DNA of 64,000 nucleotides from Mycobacterium pinniadriaticum (GTDB taxonomy: Bacteria; Actinomycetota; Actinomycetes; Mycobacteriales; Mycobacteriaceae), in the NCBI RefSeq assembly GCF_026242045.1, contig NZ_JAPJDO010000031.1:1-64000 (forward strand). Reading direction: 5' to 3'. This document shows, piece after piece, positions 1 to 8,500 of this stretch (position 1 is the stretch's first letter; each line of letters opens with the position of its first letter). Both the position numbers and the translations under genes were made by a program. A model generated the notes under the pieces. It was not told where the DNA came from, searched no databases, and worked only from the letters and a program-made list of their open reading frames with translations.

Positions 1-111
1 CAATGGCGCGGCCTGGCCACCCGCTACGACAAACTCGCCATCGTCTACCGCGGCGCAGCAGTCCTACGTGCCATCACCGTCTGGCTACCACATTTATCGG
101 ACACGGCCTAG
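1..111 (+). mobile_element. IS5-type transposase, C-terminal fragment (continues off the left edge)
   Basis: Reading from base 1 gives 36 residues and a TAG stop at 109-111. The stretch WRGLATRYDKLAIVYRG followed by an AVLRAITVWL helix is the typical C-terminal end of IS5-family DDE transposases, which usually end with W/R-G-x-A-T-R-Y-D-K and a short hydrophobic helix. The catalytic part lies outside the window, so completeness cannot be judged. Its stop overlaps by 3-4 bases the stop of the convergent acyltransferase. No terminal inverted repeat could be placed. Family is assigned from remembered motif only. Confidence 0.6.
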
Positions 112-2309
112 GTGTGGGCGAGTGCGCGGTCGGCCAGTGCCGCCATGACCGGAGCGAGCGCACGCGCGTACTCGAGGGCCATGTGGTCCTGGTCTATGTA
201 CACGAGGGTGTTGCCGACGATGACCGGGCAGCTTTCCTTGGTACAGAACAGGTCGGTGGTGTCGACGTATTGTCCGCCGCCAGCCTCGGTGGCGGCGGCT
301 TCGGCGGCGATGCCCGATTCGTTGACCGCGGCCGAGCGAGCCGGGGTGCAGGCTGAGACGTCATCGAGGTAGCCGGACAGGCAGACCGGCACGTGGATGT
401 GGGGATCTGGGATCGGGCCGAGCGTCAGCACCTGCGCGCCGGTGGCGCGCAGCCGCGCCACCAGCTTGGTGAAGCTGTCGATCCAAGCGGTGTCGTAGGC
501 CCGGTATCCGGACAACGACTCCGCGGTGCCGTAGCCCCGCCACAGGCTCAGCACGATCAGTCGCGGACGCTCGGATTCCAGGCGATTCAGGATCTGTACC
601 CGCCACTGAGCGCAGTGTTCGAAGTGTTCGGCCAACCGGCTCAGCGGATTGGTGATCGGCAGGTCGAGGAGCGGACACGCGCCTTTGGCGAGCATTTCCA
701 GCCGCCAGCGTCGCTGGGCGGCGACCTCTTGGAACGCGGGGGTCCACATGGCGGCGTGTGAGTCACCGACCAATGCAACGGTTGTCGACGACGAGGTATC
801 GCCCATGGCGCACTCGGGTTGTCCGCTTTCGAACGGCTCGCGCAGGCAGCCGCCGAACGAGAGTTGGGCTTTCTCGGCATAGGCCTGTTCGAGCGGTGGG
901 GTCAGGTTGCTGGGGACGGCTTTCATGCGGGCCGATGCCGCGACCGCAGCTTCGACCTCGGCGAATGTTTGGTGCACTGCGGTGTCATACGCACCCATGG
1001 GCGCACCGGAGGGGACGGGGAACGCGGCGAACGCCAGCGGCGTCGCGGGGGCGCCATGCCCGACGGGAGTGGGCATGACTCTCATCAGCCCGAGGCCGAC
1101 GCACACCGCGATCACGGTGGCCACCGCGCCGAGTCCGAGGCTGCGCCAGGCGGAGCTGCGGATCTTCGGCGCGAATCGCAGCGGGTTCTCCAGGTAGCGC
1201 ATGGTCAGCCAGGCCAGCACTGCGGACAGCGCAGCCACACCGAGGCGGGCCGCCAACCCGAGCGGGTGTCCCAGCAGGAACGGAGCCAGGATCAGCACCG
1301 GCCAATGCCACAGGTACCAGGAATAGGAGATGCGGCCGATGGCGCGCATCGGCGACAATCCGAGCAGACGTCCAGCGCCGTGGTCGGCGGTGGCGCAGCC
1401 GGCGCCGATGAGCAGTGCAGTGCCCACGGTGGGCAGCAGGGCCGCGGTGCCCGGATACAGCGTGGTCGGGCTCAGCCAGACGCAGGCCAGCAGGATCATC
1501 CCTAGTCCGGTCCAGCCGACGACCGCCGCGATTCGCGGTGACAGGCGCTGCCAGCCGATGGCCGTCAGTGCCACCAGCCCGCCGATAGCCAGCTGCCACG
1601 CCCTCGTGGGCAGGGAGTAGAACGCCGCCGCGGGCACGATGTAGGTCGCCAGGTAGGACAACACGAAGGACACCAACGCGACCACGGCGAGCAACGCGAT
1701 GAACGGGCGCCTGGAGGCGACTGCCCGGGGTTGGGGGCGCCCCCTGGCCCGGCGGACCAAGCGGATCAGCCAGACCGTGCCGAGCAGCATCGGCGCCCAC
1801 ACCAGGTAGAACTGTTCCTCCACGCCGAGCGACCAGTAGTGCAGGAACGGCGATGGCGTCACGTTGTTGGCGAAGTAGTCGACGCCCCGCAGGACGAACT
1901 GGTAGTTGCTCACATACAGCGCGCTGGCGATGCCATCGCTGATCGCGAGCCGGGCCTGCAGCGGTGGCAACAGGATCGCCGAGCCGACCATGGTGACGAC
2001 GCCGACGGCGGCCGAGGCCGGCAGCAGGCGGCGGGCGCGGGCCCCGTAGAAGCTGCGCAACCGTACGGTGCCGGTGCTGCTCGCCTCGCGCCAGAGCAGG
2101 CCGGTGATCAGAAACCCGGAGATGACGAAGAACACGTCGACGCCGACATAGCCGCCGCCGAGCCCGGGAACCTCGGCGTGAAACAGCACGACGGCCAGCA
2201 CGGCGACCGCGCGCAAACCTTCGATATCCGCACGGAAGGTCTTCCGGTCGGAGCGCTGGGTCTGAGGGTTCTCGGTAGGGCTAACGCTCTGCGCCTGGCG
2301 CAAGATCAC
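108..2309 (-). CDS. OafA/YrhL-type membrane acyltransferase with C-terminal SGNH domain
   Basis: A 733-residue integral membrane O-acyltransferase. The N-terminal acyltransferase-3 domain (about residues 25-400) starts with FRADIEGLRAVAVLAVVLFH, whose His is the conserved catalytic one, followed by GGYVGVDVFFVISGFLIT and about ten hydrophobic segments. The C-terminal periplasmic part (about 490-733) is an SGNH hydrolase-like domain with VALVGDSHAAMW and a late DQDH motif. Two-domain proteins of this type move acetyl or other acyl groups across the membrane onto sugars or glycolipids. Next to a glycosyltransferase, a methyltransferase and a lipopeptide NRPS, acylation of the sugar on the peptidolipid is a reasonable inference. 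Start is GTG at 2309 with a weak ribosome-binding site; a start a few codons downstream is possible. The gene ends against the transposase remnant, so its last residues could be altered by the insertion. Confidence 0.85.
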   Translation of the reverse strand: MILRQAQSVSPTENPQTQRSDRKTFRADIEGLRAVAVLAVVLFHAEVPGLGGGYVGVDVFFVISGFLITGLLWREASSTGTVRLRSFYGARARRLLPASAAVGVVTMVGSAILLPPLQARLAISDGIASALYVSNYQFVLRGVDYFANNVTPSPFLHYWSLGVEEQFYLVWAPMLLGTVWLIRLVRRARGRPQPRAVASRRPFIALLAVVALVSFVLSYLATYIVPAAAFYSLPTRAWQLAIGGLVALTAIGWQRLSPRIAAVVGWTGLGMILLACVWLSPTTLYPGTAALLPTVGTALLIGAGCATADHGAGRLLGLSPMRAIGRISYSWYLWHWPVLILAPFLLGHPLGLAARLGVAALSAVLAWLTMRYLENPLRFAPKIRSSAWRSLGLGAVATVIAVCVGLGLMRVMPTPVGHGAPATPLAFAAFPVPSGAPMGAYDTAVHQTFAEVEAAVAASARMKAVPSNLTPPLEQAYAEKAQLSFGGCLREPFESGQPECAMGDTSSSTTVALVGDSHAAMWTPAFQEVAAQRRWRLEMLAKGACPLLDLPITNPLSRLAEHFEHCAQWRVQILNRLESERPRLIVLSLWRGYGTAESLSGYRAYDTAWIDSFTKLVARLRATGAQVLTLGPIPDPHIHVPVCLSGYLDDVSACTPARSAAVNESGIAAEAAATEAGGGQYVDTTDLFCTKESCPVIVGNTLVYIDQDHMALEYARALAPVMAALADRALAHT

Positions 2310-2380
2310 CTACCTACTCACTGAGCGGACACGCTGCGGTCGAGGCATTGTTACATTCGCGCACGTCAATAAGTGGTGGT

Positions 2381-2881
2381 TTATCCGTGTTCGGCTATCC
2401 ACGTGGTGGTGTAGCGCAGCGTTGCAGGAATGCTGGCCGCCAGACTCGCGCTGATGGACTTCTCGAGCTTGCCGCCGACCAGCGGGATTTTCACGTCCAC
2501 TCTTCCGGTGGCGCGCAGCTGGGATGCGTCGCCCGCCGGTGTGAGCCAGTTGTCGGCGCGGGTCGAGCCCAATCCGCCCGATGCCGAAACGTGGCTCTCC
2601 CCGAGCACTTCGCCGTCGCCGGTTGGTCGCCAGGTTTCGCGATAGACCAGCTTCAGGTTTCCGGGAACGAAATTGGACACCAGCGCCGGCAGTATCTGGC
2701 GACCGAGGTGTTGGGTGATCTGCACCGCCACCACGCCGTCGGCGTCGATGATCAGCGAATCCAGGGTGGATGACCCGTCACCGGCGACGCGATCGCGCCA
2801 GTAGTCCTCCCGGACGAACGCCTCGTGAATCTGCGCGACGCTGGCGGCTGATTCGGTGACGATCTCGAATGAACGCGGCAT
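2381..2881 (-). CDS. DUF2505 family (SRPBCC-like) protein
   Basis: A 166-residue soluble protein without signal peptide. It opens with MPRSFEIVTESAASVAQIHEAF, contains FVREDYWRDRV and an alternating strand pattern, and ends with a region resembling a START/SRPBCC helix-grip lipid- or ligand-binding fold. This matches the DUF2505 family, common as single genes in mycobacteria and of unknown function. It is divergent from the methyltransferase (79 bp between starts) and has the same orientation as the acyltransferase, 71 bp apart. A role in the neighbouring lipopeptide pathway is not shown. Start ATG at 2881. Confidence 0.75.
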   Translation of the reverse strand: MPRSFEIVTESAASVAQIHEAFVREDYWRDRVAGDGSSTLDSLIIDADGVVAVQITQHLGRQILPALVSNFVPGNLKLVYRETWRPTGDGEVLGESHVSASGGLGSTRADNWLTPAGDASQLRATGRVDVKIPLVGGKLEKSISASLAASIPATLRYTTTWIAEHG

Positions 2882-2960
2882 AGCCGACCATTCTTACCCC
2901 CACCGGCCAGTGGGCCGAAACCCTCATGGCGCCGAACCGCTTTGTGGTAAGGATCGTCGC

Positions 2961-3710
2961 GTGAATATCAACAACGGTCTGGTGATGTTGGCAGATGCGA
3001 TGCCCGGCGTGAACCGGATCAGGGCCGTCCAACAGGCACTCGCCATGCGGACCGACCCCGTCTACCTGGAGATCGGCGTTTCGCGCGGGCAGGCCTTCCA
3101 ACGGATCAGTGCCGACGTGAAGATCGCCGTCGACCCCGCGTTCCGGCTCACCGATCGCACCCGCGAACTCGCCAACGCCAAGGGACGCGACGTCCGGTAT
3201 TTCGAGACCACCAGTGACGCCTTCTTCGAGAACGAGACAGCTCTGCTCGAGAAACATCCCGTCGACGTCGCGCTGATCGACGGGCTGCACACCTACGAGC
3301 AGGTGGTGCGCGACGTCGAGAACACCGTGCGCCATCTCAAGGACGACGGCGTCATCTTCCTGCACGACTGCAACCCGCCGTTCGAATTGGCCGGCCGCCG
3401 CGCGGAGTCGTGGGACGAGTTCATGGCGCAGCAGTCCGGGCCGTTGAAGATCGGCATCTGGAACGGGGACGTCTGGAAAGCCATCGTCGAACTCCGCAGC
3501 ACCCGCCCCGACCTGCTGGTCGGCGTGCTCAAGTGCGATCAGGGCGTCGGATTCGTCCGAAAGGGAACTCCGGAGTCGACCCTGTCCTACTCACCGGAAC
3601 AGGTTGCGGCACTGACCTACGCGGATCTCAAGGCCGACCGCACCCGGCTGCTCAACCTCAAGCCACCGAAGTATCTAGGCGAATTTCTCGCCATGAGCGG
3701 CGCCCGGTAG
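2961..3710 (+). CDS. class I SAM-dependent methyltransferase (Methyltransf_24-like)
   Basis: A predicted 249-residue cytosolic methyltransferase. The SAM-binding loop is VYLEIGVSRGQAF (about residues 35-47), followed by the acidic strand end at IAVDPAF and the motif DVALIDGLHTYEQVVRDVEN, then GVIFLHDCNPP. This arrangement is typical of Methyltransf_24-type enzymes, several of which O-methylate sugars or small molecules. GTG 2961 is preferred because GTAAGGAT lies about 7 bases upstream; in-frame codons further upstream lack such a site. It is followed after 29 bp by the glycosyltransferase, probably co-transcribed. In glycopeptidolipid loci comparable enzymes methylate the deoxysugars. Here the same role is an inference from neighbours, and methylation of the peptide is an alternative. 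Confidence 0.8.
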   Translation: MNINNGLVMLADAMPGVNRIRAVQQALAMRTDPVYLEIGVSRGQAFQRISADVKIAVDPAFRLTDRTRELANAKGRDVRYFETTSDAFFENETALLEKHPVDVALIDGLHTYEQVVRDVENTVRHLKDDGVIFLHDCNPPFELAGRRAESWDEFMAQQSGPLKIGIWNGDVWKAIVELRSTRPDLLVGVLKCDQGVGFVRKGTPESTLSYSPEQVAALTYADLKADRTRLLNLKPPKYLGEFLAMSGAR

Positions 3711-3739
3711 CGGTCGCTCGGCGAGGTCACACATCCGCG

Positions 3740-5017
3740 ATGAAGTTCGTGCTGGCAACTTGGGGTAGCCGCGGCGATATCGAGCCCACCGCAGCTGTCG
3801 GGCGTGAGCTGGTGCGCCGCGGACACGACGTGTCCATGGCAGTTCCGCCGGATCTGGTCGAGTTCACCGAGGCCGCCGTGCCGGACACCGTCGGATTCGG
3901 GCCGAACTCCCGCTCGATCCTGGATGCGCACCGCGACTACTGGACCTGCTTCTTCAGTACCCCCTGGAAAATCCGGACGATGGCCGCGGCGCGGCGGGAG
4001 ATATCCGGGCCCCTGTTCCAGGGCTGGCAGGACATGAGCGCGACGTTGATGTCGCTGGCCGAGGGCGCGGACTTGGTGTTCAGCGGCATCAATTTCGAGG
4101 ACGCCGCCTCCAACGTCGCCGAGCGATACGGCATCCCGTTCGCCACCCTGCACTATTTCCCGCTGCGGCCCAACGCCCGGGTCCTGCCCTTCCTGCCGGC
4201 GCCGCTGGGCCGCGCGGTGGTCAGGGCGTTCTGGTGGATGTCCTGGCGCGGGACGAAGAAGGTCGAGGACACCCAGCGCCGCGAACTGGGCTTATCGAAG
4301 GCGACCCGGTCGGCGCCGTGGCGGATCACCCAACGTGGATCGCTGGAAATCCAGGCGTATGACCAGGCGTGCTTTCCCGGTCTCGCGACCGAATGGACGT
4401 CCTTCGATGGGCAACGGCCGTTCGTCGGGACGCTGACGCTGGAGTTGGCGACCGCAGACGACGAGGAGGTCATGGCGTGGATTGCCGCGGGCACGCCGCC
4501 GATCTTCTTCGGCTTCGGCAGCATTCCCGTCGAGTCTCCGGCCGACACGATCGCGACGATCGACGCGGCGTGCGCGCGGCTGGGCGAGCGGGCGCTGGTC
4601 GGCGCAGCCGGAACCGACTTCAGCAATGCCCCCCACTCCGACCGGGTCAAAGTGGTCGGCCTGATGAATTACGCGACCGTCTTCCCGGCCTGCCGCGCGG
4701 TCGTCCACCACGGCGGCTCGAGCACCACGCCCATCGGGATGCGAGCGGGCGTGCCCCAGCTGATCCTCTTCTGGGACCTCGTTCACGCGATCTATGGGGC
4801 CGCGGTCAAACGGCTGAAGGTGGGCACCGCCCGGCGGTTTTCTACGGTTACCGAGGAGTCGCTGGTCGCAGACTTGCGGGCGATCCTGGCCCCCGACTAC
4901 GTCGCCAGGGCTCGCGAGCTGGCCACCCGGATCACCGAACCTGCCAAGAGCGCGGCAGACGCCGCCGATCGGTTGGAAGAGTTCGCTCGCCGCGGACAAT
5001 CGCACCGTCAGCGATGA
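3740..5017 (+). CDS. GT1-family glycosyltransferase, GPL Gtf-like
   Basis: A 425-residue glycosyltransferase with GT-B fold. The N-terminus MKFVLATWGSRGDIEP and following GRELVRRGHDVSMAVPPDLV match the mycobacterial Gtf/Rtf enzymes that attach 6-deoxytalose and rhamnose to the threonine hydroxyl and C-terminus of glycopeptidolipids, as well as other UGT-like enzymes. The C-terminal nucleotide-sugar site is visible as AVVHHGGSSTTPIGMRAGVPQ (His323-His324). The preferred start ATG 3740 gives the family N-terminus exactly; an upstream extension would run through the methyltransferase in another frame. Three threonine-type A domains in the adjacent NRPS give a plausible acceptor hydroxyl. Donor sugar and acceptor are not determined by sequence. 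Confidence 0.85.
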   Translation: MKFVLATWGSRGDIEPTAAVGRELVRRGHDVSMAVPPDLVEFTEAAVPDTVGFGPNSRSILDAHRDYWTCFFSTPWKIRTMAAARREISGPLFQGWQDMSATLMSLAEGADLVFSGINFEDAASNVAERYGIPFATLHYFPLRPNARVLPFLPAPLGRAVVRAFWWMSWRGTKKVEDTQRRELGLSKATRSAPWRITQRGSLEIQAYDQACFPGLATEWTSFDGQRPFVGTLTLELATADDEEVMAWIAAGTPPIFFGFGSIPVESPADTIATIDAACARLGERALVGAAGTDFSNAPHSDRVKVVGLMNYATVFPACRAVVHHGGSSTTPIGMRAGVPQLILFWDLVHAIYGAAVKRLKVGTARRFSTVTEESLVADLRAILAPDYVARARELATRITEPAKSAADAADRLEEFARRGQSHRQR

Positions 5018-5293
5018 TGTCGGGCGCTTGCTGGCGCTGGGCACTAACGACCGTAGGCGGATTCCGCCTCCTCGCGGGCTTCCCGGTGTCGCGGCAACGA
5101 AATGCCTCAACGGCGAACCTAACCGCGCCATCTGAGAGAAACCGGTGGCCACTGCTGTCACTAGCGTGCACGAGTGCACAAAAGGTTGCTGCTGGTGATG
5201 TGAGTCACACCGAACTCCGTGACATGGGTCATACCCAAGAAGTATGGTTTGGAACTTGTTCTACCCATATTGACGAGAGTGTCGGGAGACGCG
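5018..5293 (+). promoter_or_regulatory. likely promoter region of the mbtH-NRPS operon, with two short palindromes
   Basis: This 276-bp stretch has no convincing gene and is less GC-rich than its flanks. It holds GTGCAC-GA-GTGCAC at 5166-5179 and TGTGAGTCACA at 5199-5209, the latter resembling half-sites of CRP/FNR-type regulators but with a 1-bp rather than 6-bp spacer. A good Shine-Dalgarno (GGGAGA, 5284-5289) lies before the mbtH GTG. I could not place -35/-10 boxes convincingly. Regulatory function is inferred from position and symmetry. Confidence 0.4.
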
Positions 5294-5521
5294 GTGAGCA
5301 CCAATCCGTTCGATGACGACGAGGGCACCTTCGTCGTCCTGGTCAACGACGAGGAGCAACACAGCCTGTGGCCGACGTTCGCCGATATCCCCGCCGGCTG
5401 GCGGGTCGTCCACGGCGAGGCTGACCGTGCGGCATGTCTGGACTACATCGAAGCGAACTGGCCCGACATACGGCCGAAGAGTCTGCGCGACCGGTTGGCG
5501 GGCAGCCGAGCGTCTGACTAG
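5294..5521 (+). CDS. MbtH-like NRPS chaperone
   Basis: A 75-residue MbtH-family protein, which binds NRPS adenylation domains and supports their folding and activity. The family signature is complete: NPFDDDEGTF at the N-terminus, NDEEQHSLWPTFADIPAGW in the middle and NWPDIRPKSLRDRL at the end, including the conserved Ser-Leu-Trp-Pro and the two later Trp residues. GTG 5294 is chosen over upstream codons because GGGAGA is placed 5 bases before it and the length matches the family (about 70 residues). It lies 27 bp before the first NRPS gene, as in glycopeptidolipid and siderophore loci, so its partners are almost surely the five A domains encoded next. Confidence 0.95.
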   Translation: MSTNPFDDDEGTFVVLVNDEEQHSLWPTFADIPAGWRVVHGEADRAACLDYIEANWPDIRPKSLRDRLAGSRASD

Positions 5522-5548
5522 TCGGTCGGTTTGGGTCTGGGAGTTCTG

Positions 5549-8500
5549 ATGGAGTTCAACGAGGATGCGCTTCCTCTGACGCGCGCGCAGCTGGACATCT
5601 GGCTGGCGCAGGAGACCGGTCACGGCGGTACGGACTGGCAAATCGGCATGCTGCTGAAAGTCGAGGGCGCACTGGAACGCGACGCTTTCGAGTGGGCGCT
5701 GCAACGTGCCATGCGAGAAGCCGAACCGGTGCGGGCGGCATTCTTCGAGGAGGACGGCCACGTCTTCCAGCGGGTCATCGACTACCCGGAAATCGAGCTG
5801 GACTTCTACGACTTCTCCCGCTCGGACGATCCGGCACGTGACGTGCACGAGGCGGCGCTGTCGATCCAGCGCACGCCGATGCCGTTCGCCGGCCCGCTCT
5901 TCAAATACGCGCTATTCGAGACCGGTCCCGCGGAATTCTACGTATTCGGGTGTTTCCACCACATCGTCATCGATGGTGCCGGAATTTGGTTGCTCGTCAA
6001 TCGCGTCGCGTCGATTTACTCTGCCACCATTTCTGGGGACCTCATTCCACCCGCGTTCTTCGGTTCATTGCGGGAATTGCTGGAATGTGAATCGGAATAT
6101 GAAGCATCAAGCGATTATCAAGACGACCAGGACTACTGGACCGCACACCTTCCCTCCGGCGGCGGATCGGATAACCGATTGCCGGAAGGCGATGATGCGG
6201 GTTGGCGTTCGGTGCCCGTGCCCCTGGATCCGGCAGTCCTGCGACGGGTCGACGAGCTGGCTCACGAATGGGACATCCCGCGTACGTCGGTCATCGCCGC
6301 GGCGAGCGCGCTCTTGGTACGTGGGCGTTGTGCCGCGGGCTCCGAGGTGGTGTTCGACTTCCCCGTCAGCCGGCGGGTCCGCCCGGAGCTGAAAACACTT
6401 CCGGGGAATGCCGCCGGTTTGGTGCCGCTGGTATTACGCACCCCGGCGGAGTCCTCGGTGCGGGATTTCTGCAAGCACGTCGACACCCAGATCTCAGAAG
6501 CCGTGCAGCATCAGAGGTTTCCGGTGCACGCGCTCGAACGCGGTACGAAGACCGCCGACCGGATGGTCATCAACTTCTTCCCGGCCGCATTTACCTTGGA
6601 CTTCGGCGGCGTACCGGCATCGGCGAACATGACCAACTCCGGTCTTGCGGGTAGCACCGGGTTCACCTTCTCCGGGCTTGGCGACGAGCTCTTCCTCAGC
6701 ACACTGGGTGCAGGTCACCTGTTCGCGGATTGGGACGTCGCCGAGGTGACCAGACGCCTATTGGAGGTGCTGGTGGCGATGACCGCCGATCCGGGCCGGC
6801 GGCTCTCATCGATCGACGTGCTCGACGCCACCGAACGGGATTGTCTTGGGGCATGGGGCAATCGGGCGGTGCTGGCGGAACCGATGAGCGCACCGGTCTC
6901 GATTCCCCGGCTTTTCGCCGAGCAGGCGGCGCGAGTCCCGCATGCTGTGGCGCTGAGCTACGGCGAGCAGTCATGGACGTATCGCCGGCTTGACGAGACC
7001 ACGAACCGGCTGGCCCACCTACTGGCAGCTCACGGTGCCGGCCCCGGCCAGCGGGTGGCGTTGTTGCTGCCGCGGTCGGACGAGGCGATCGTGTCGATTC
7101 TTGCGGTGCTGAAAACCGGTGCGACCTATGTCGCGGTCGATCCGTCCGTGCCGGAGGCGCGGATGCAGTTCGTGCTCGACGATGCCGCGCCGGTCGCGGC
7201 GATCACCAACGCGGAATTGCGCCGTCGCCTCGAGGGCCGGGATCTGCTGATCATCGATTTCGACGATCCCGCCGTCGAGGGGCAACCCAGCACGACGCTG
7301 CCGGGGCCGGCTCCCGACGACATCGCGTACATCATCTACACCTCGGGAACCACCGGAACCCCTAAGGGCGTGGCGATACCGCATCAGAACGTCACCCGAC
7401 TGTTGTCGGCGCTGGCCACCGATATGGAGCTGGCGGAGCAGGTTTGGACGCAATGCCATTCGCTGGCCTTCGATTTCTCGGTATGGGAGATCTGGGGCGC
7501 CCTGCTCTACGGCGGTCGGGTGGTCGTCGTGCCCGACGCGGTGGTCCGCTCGCCGGAAGACTTCCACGCCCTGCTGGTGTCCGAACGCGTCGACGTTCTG
7601 AGCCAGACCCCGACGGCGTTCTACGCGCTGCAAAGTGTTGACGCCGATTCCGACGAGTCGAACAAGCTCGCGCTCAAGGCCGTGGTGTTCGGTGGCGAAG
7701 CCCTTGAACCGCACCGCCTTCGGGCGTGGCTGAAGAGCCATCCCGGCGCACCGCGGATGATCAATATGTACGGCATCACCGAGACGACCGTGCATGCCAC
7801 GTTCCGGGAGATCGTTGAAGCTGACACCGACATCGCCGTCAGCCCGATCGGCCGCCCACTGGCCAACCTCGGTTTCGTTGTGCTTGACGGTTGGTTGCAG
7901 CCAGTGCCTTCGGGCGTGGTCGGAGAACTGTATGTCGCCGGATCCGGGCTGGCCTATGGTTATGTCGGTCGGGCCGGGTTGTCCGCAACGCGGTTTGTCG
8001 CGTGCCCGTTCGGGAAGCCGGGGGAGCGGATGTATCGCACCGGCGATCTGGTGCGCTGGAGCGCCGATGGGCAGCTCGAGTACGTGGGGCGTGCCGATGA
8101 GCAGGTCAAGATCCGTGGTTATCGCATCGAGCTCGGCGAAATTCAGGTCGCGCTCAGCGAATTGGACGGTGTCGAGCAGGCGGTGGTGATCGCTCGCGAA
8201 GACCGCCCGGGTGACAAGCGGCTGGTGGCCTACATCACCGGGCCCGCCGACCCGGCGACGGCGCGTGCGGCCGTGGCCGAACGGCTCCCGGTCTACATGG
8301 TTCCCACCGCGATCGTCGCGATCGACGCTTTGCCGCTGACGGTCAACGGCAAACTCGACACCAAGGCACTGCCGGCACCGGAATACCAGGACGGCGATTC
8401 CTACCGCGCACCGAGCGACGCGGTGGAGGAAATCCTGGCCGGGATCTTTGCCCAGGTGCTGGGGTTGGAGCGGGTCGGCGTCGACGAGTCGTTCTTCGAA

